NCBI GenBank assembly: GCA_030636465.1
Contig: DAOVWW010000085.1
Span: 1-6,624, forward strand
Direction: 5' to 3'
From: Gammaproteobacteria bacterium
GTDB taxonomy: Bacteria; Pseudomonadota; Gammaproteobacteria; BMS3Bbin11
Length of the DNA: 6,624 nt
The first letter of the stretch is position 1; every line of letters starts with the position of its first letter. The position numbers and the translations under genes are program-made. The notes beneath the pieces were generated by a model that searched no databases, was not told where the DNA came from, and saw nothing but the letters and a program-made list of their open reading frames with translations. This document shows positions 5,684-6,624 of the stretch, piece by piece.

Positions 5684-5804
5684 TAATAACTATCGTTAAG
5701 TTCCCCATTTCACCTCTTTTTCAACAGAAACATAACAGGGACATTATACAATTTTCTTAACCAGGCATTATAATATCTAATAAATTGTGTATCTACGTTA
5801 ATTA

Positions 5805-6624
5805 CTAATGACGGGCACTTGTGTCGGACAACGATCGCGCCTTACTCAACTGCTCTTCACAGTGCTTTAAGCACAAAGGCTGAAGAGCGTGAGGAAAGCA
5901 TTCAATAATCAATTCAAACTCATCCGCTGTTTCGTCAGAAAGCGCAGCATTTTTTGTCATTTTAGCGAACAAGCTATTGGCTGTCGCTTTATTCACTCGA
6001 ATTAACACGGCTAAGTGAAAGGGGAGCTGCTGTTCCATGCTAACGGTTAATGCCGTTTCATAAGCTCTGATTGCTTCTTCTATGCGATCAGAATTTTCTT
6101 CTGATTCACCCAAGTGAGTCAGGACTGCGCCACGGTTATTATGCGCCGCGGTCAACTCTAATGCATAAAGATCTGCATCGAGTTCTGCGAGTGCATTTTT
6201 ATATGACACGACTGACTTTTGTAAATTGCGATTACCTTTTAGAAGACTTCCATAGGTATGAAAAGCAGCACCCAATTGAAACATAACAATTGACCATTCT
6301 TCTGGTGTCTCTTTTCGAGAATATACCAATAATGCAGCGGTATATGCATCAACGGAATTGCTCATTAATTTTGAGTCAGACTCTTGTCGACCTAATGCCT
6401 GTAGTGCTGTGCCCAGATTAGACTGTGTAGCAGCCCATTCACGTGGAGAATCTTCCTGGCTAAGGACTTCTAATGCACTAGTAAATGATGCAATTGACTG
6501 CTTATATAAATCGACATCTCTTAAGTTTTGCCCAAGTGCAGCGAGTATATTACCCAGGCTATTATGTACTTCAGCCCATTCTGAAGGCGCTTCATTCTGT
6601 AACTTATCAGTCAACCAGGTTTCA
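5805..6624 (-). CDS. Tetratricopeptide-like repeat protein, N-terminal part beyond the window
   Basis: About 272 residues are visible up to the TAG at 5805, and the frame is open through the right edge, so the true start lies outside. A TTG at 6614 is not a convincing start because the repeat pattern is already running. The sequence is built of five units with an exact 47-residue period. In visible numbering Pro recurs at 13, 60, 107 and 201, Trp at 16, 63 and 110, and Gly at 24, 71, 118 and 165. The unit pattern resembles xPxEWAxxxxNLGxxLxxLG followed by AxxAYxxAL. The fifth unit is degenerate (Gly replaced by Lys212) and leads to a helical tail with ECFPHALQPLCLKHCEEQ and a polar end. Such repeats form a superhelical protein-binding scaffold. 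Related proteins often carry caspase-like, CHAT or signalling domains, but none is visible here. No signal peptide can be judged. The repeat fold is secure; the role is unknown. Confidence 0.85.
   Translation of the reverse strand, partial: ETWLTDKLQNEAPSEWAEVHNSLGNILAALGQNLRDVDLYKQSIASFTSALEVLSQEDSPREWAATQSNLGTALQALGRQESDSKLMSNSVDAYTAALLVYSRKETPEEWSIVMFQLGAAFHTYGSLLKGNRNLQKSVVSYKNALAELDADLYALELTAAHNNRGAVLTHLGESEENSDRIEEAIRAYETALTVSMEQQLPFHLAVLIRVNKATANSLFAKMTKNAALSDETADEFELIIECFPHALQPLCLKHCEEQLSKARSLSDTSARH

Noticed and set aside
6071..6286. Plus-strand 71-codon frame inside the TPR gene
   Set aside because: It is antisense to a regular 47-residue repeat protein and has no ribosome site or family resemblance.

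Overview
The window looks like a stretch of chromosome from a Gram-negative bacterium, most likely a gammaproteobacterium. The signs are a moderate base composition (mid-40s % GC by eye), lipobox and Sec-type signal peptides, Shine-Dalgarno sites, and an AdoCbl-dependent ribonucleotide reductase preceded by NrdR boxes. The species cannot be named from the sequence. There is no RNA gene, insertion sequence, CRISPR array or integrase. Coding density is high and no stretch longer than 300 bases lacks a gene.

Layout. (1) Positions 1-2066, minus strand: nrdJ, class II (vitamin B12-dependent) ribonucleotide reductase, cut by the left edge at its C-terminal end. (2) 2067-2311: a divergent, AT-rich control region with two NrdR-like boxes exactly 31 bp apart, candidate promoters in both directions and a perfect 12-bp palindrome. 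(3) 2312-3655, plus strand: a predicted outer-membrane lipoprotein with an alpha/beta-hydrolase domain (DUF900/COG4782 type). (4) 3652-4437, minus strand: a second, exported alpha/beta hydrolase of the lipase/PGAP1-like type, converging on the first with interlocked stop codons. A small 59-60 residue hypothetical gene (4484-4666) lies just upstream of it, probably in the same transcript. (5) 4667-4894: a divergent intergenic region with direct and inverted repeats. (6) 4895-5326, plus strand: a DUF4279-type protein using a TTG start, followed by a strong bidirectional terminator at 5366-5392. (7) 5455-5622, minus strand: a 55-residue protein of unknown function with a very good Shine-Dalgarno site. 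(8) 5805-6624, minus strand: the C-terminal part of a tetratricopeptide-like repeat protein with an exact 47-residue period, cut by the right edge.

How the genes work together. nrdJ supplies deoxyribonucleotides and is probably repressed by NrdR when dNTP pools are full. The two hydrolases are both predicted to act outside the cytoplasm and could act on lipid, ester or envelope substrates, but they belong to different families and are transcribed toward each other. The right half (DUF4279 protein, 55-residue protein, TPR protein) has the look of an accessory or poorly characterised region. I see no clear evidence for a complete new system. The TPR protein plus small protein is the pair most worth following up, and it needs the sequence to the right of the window.
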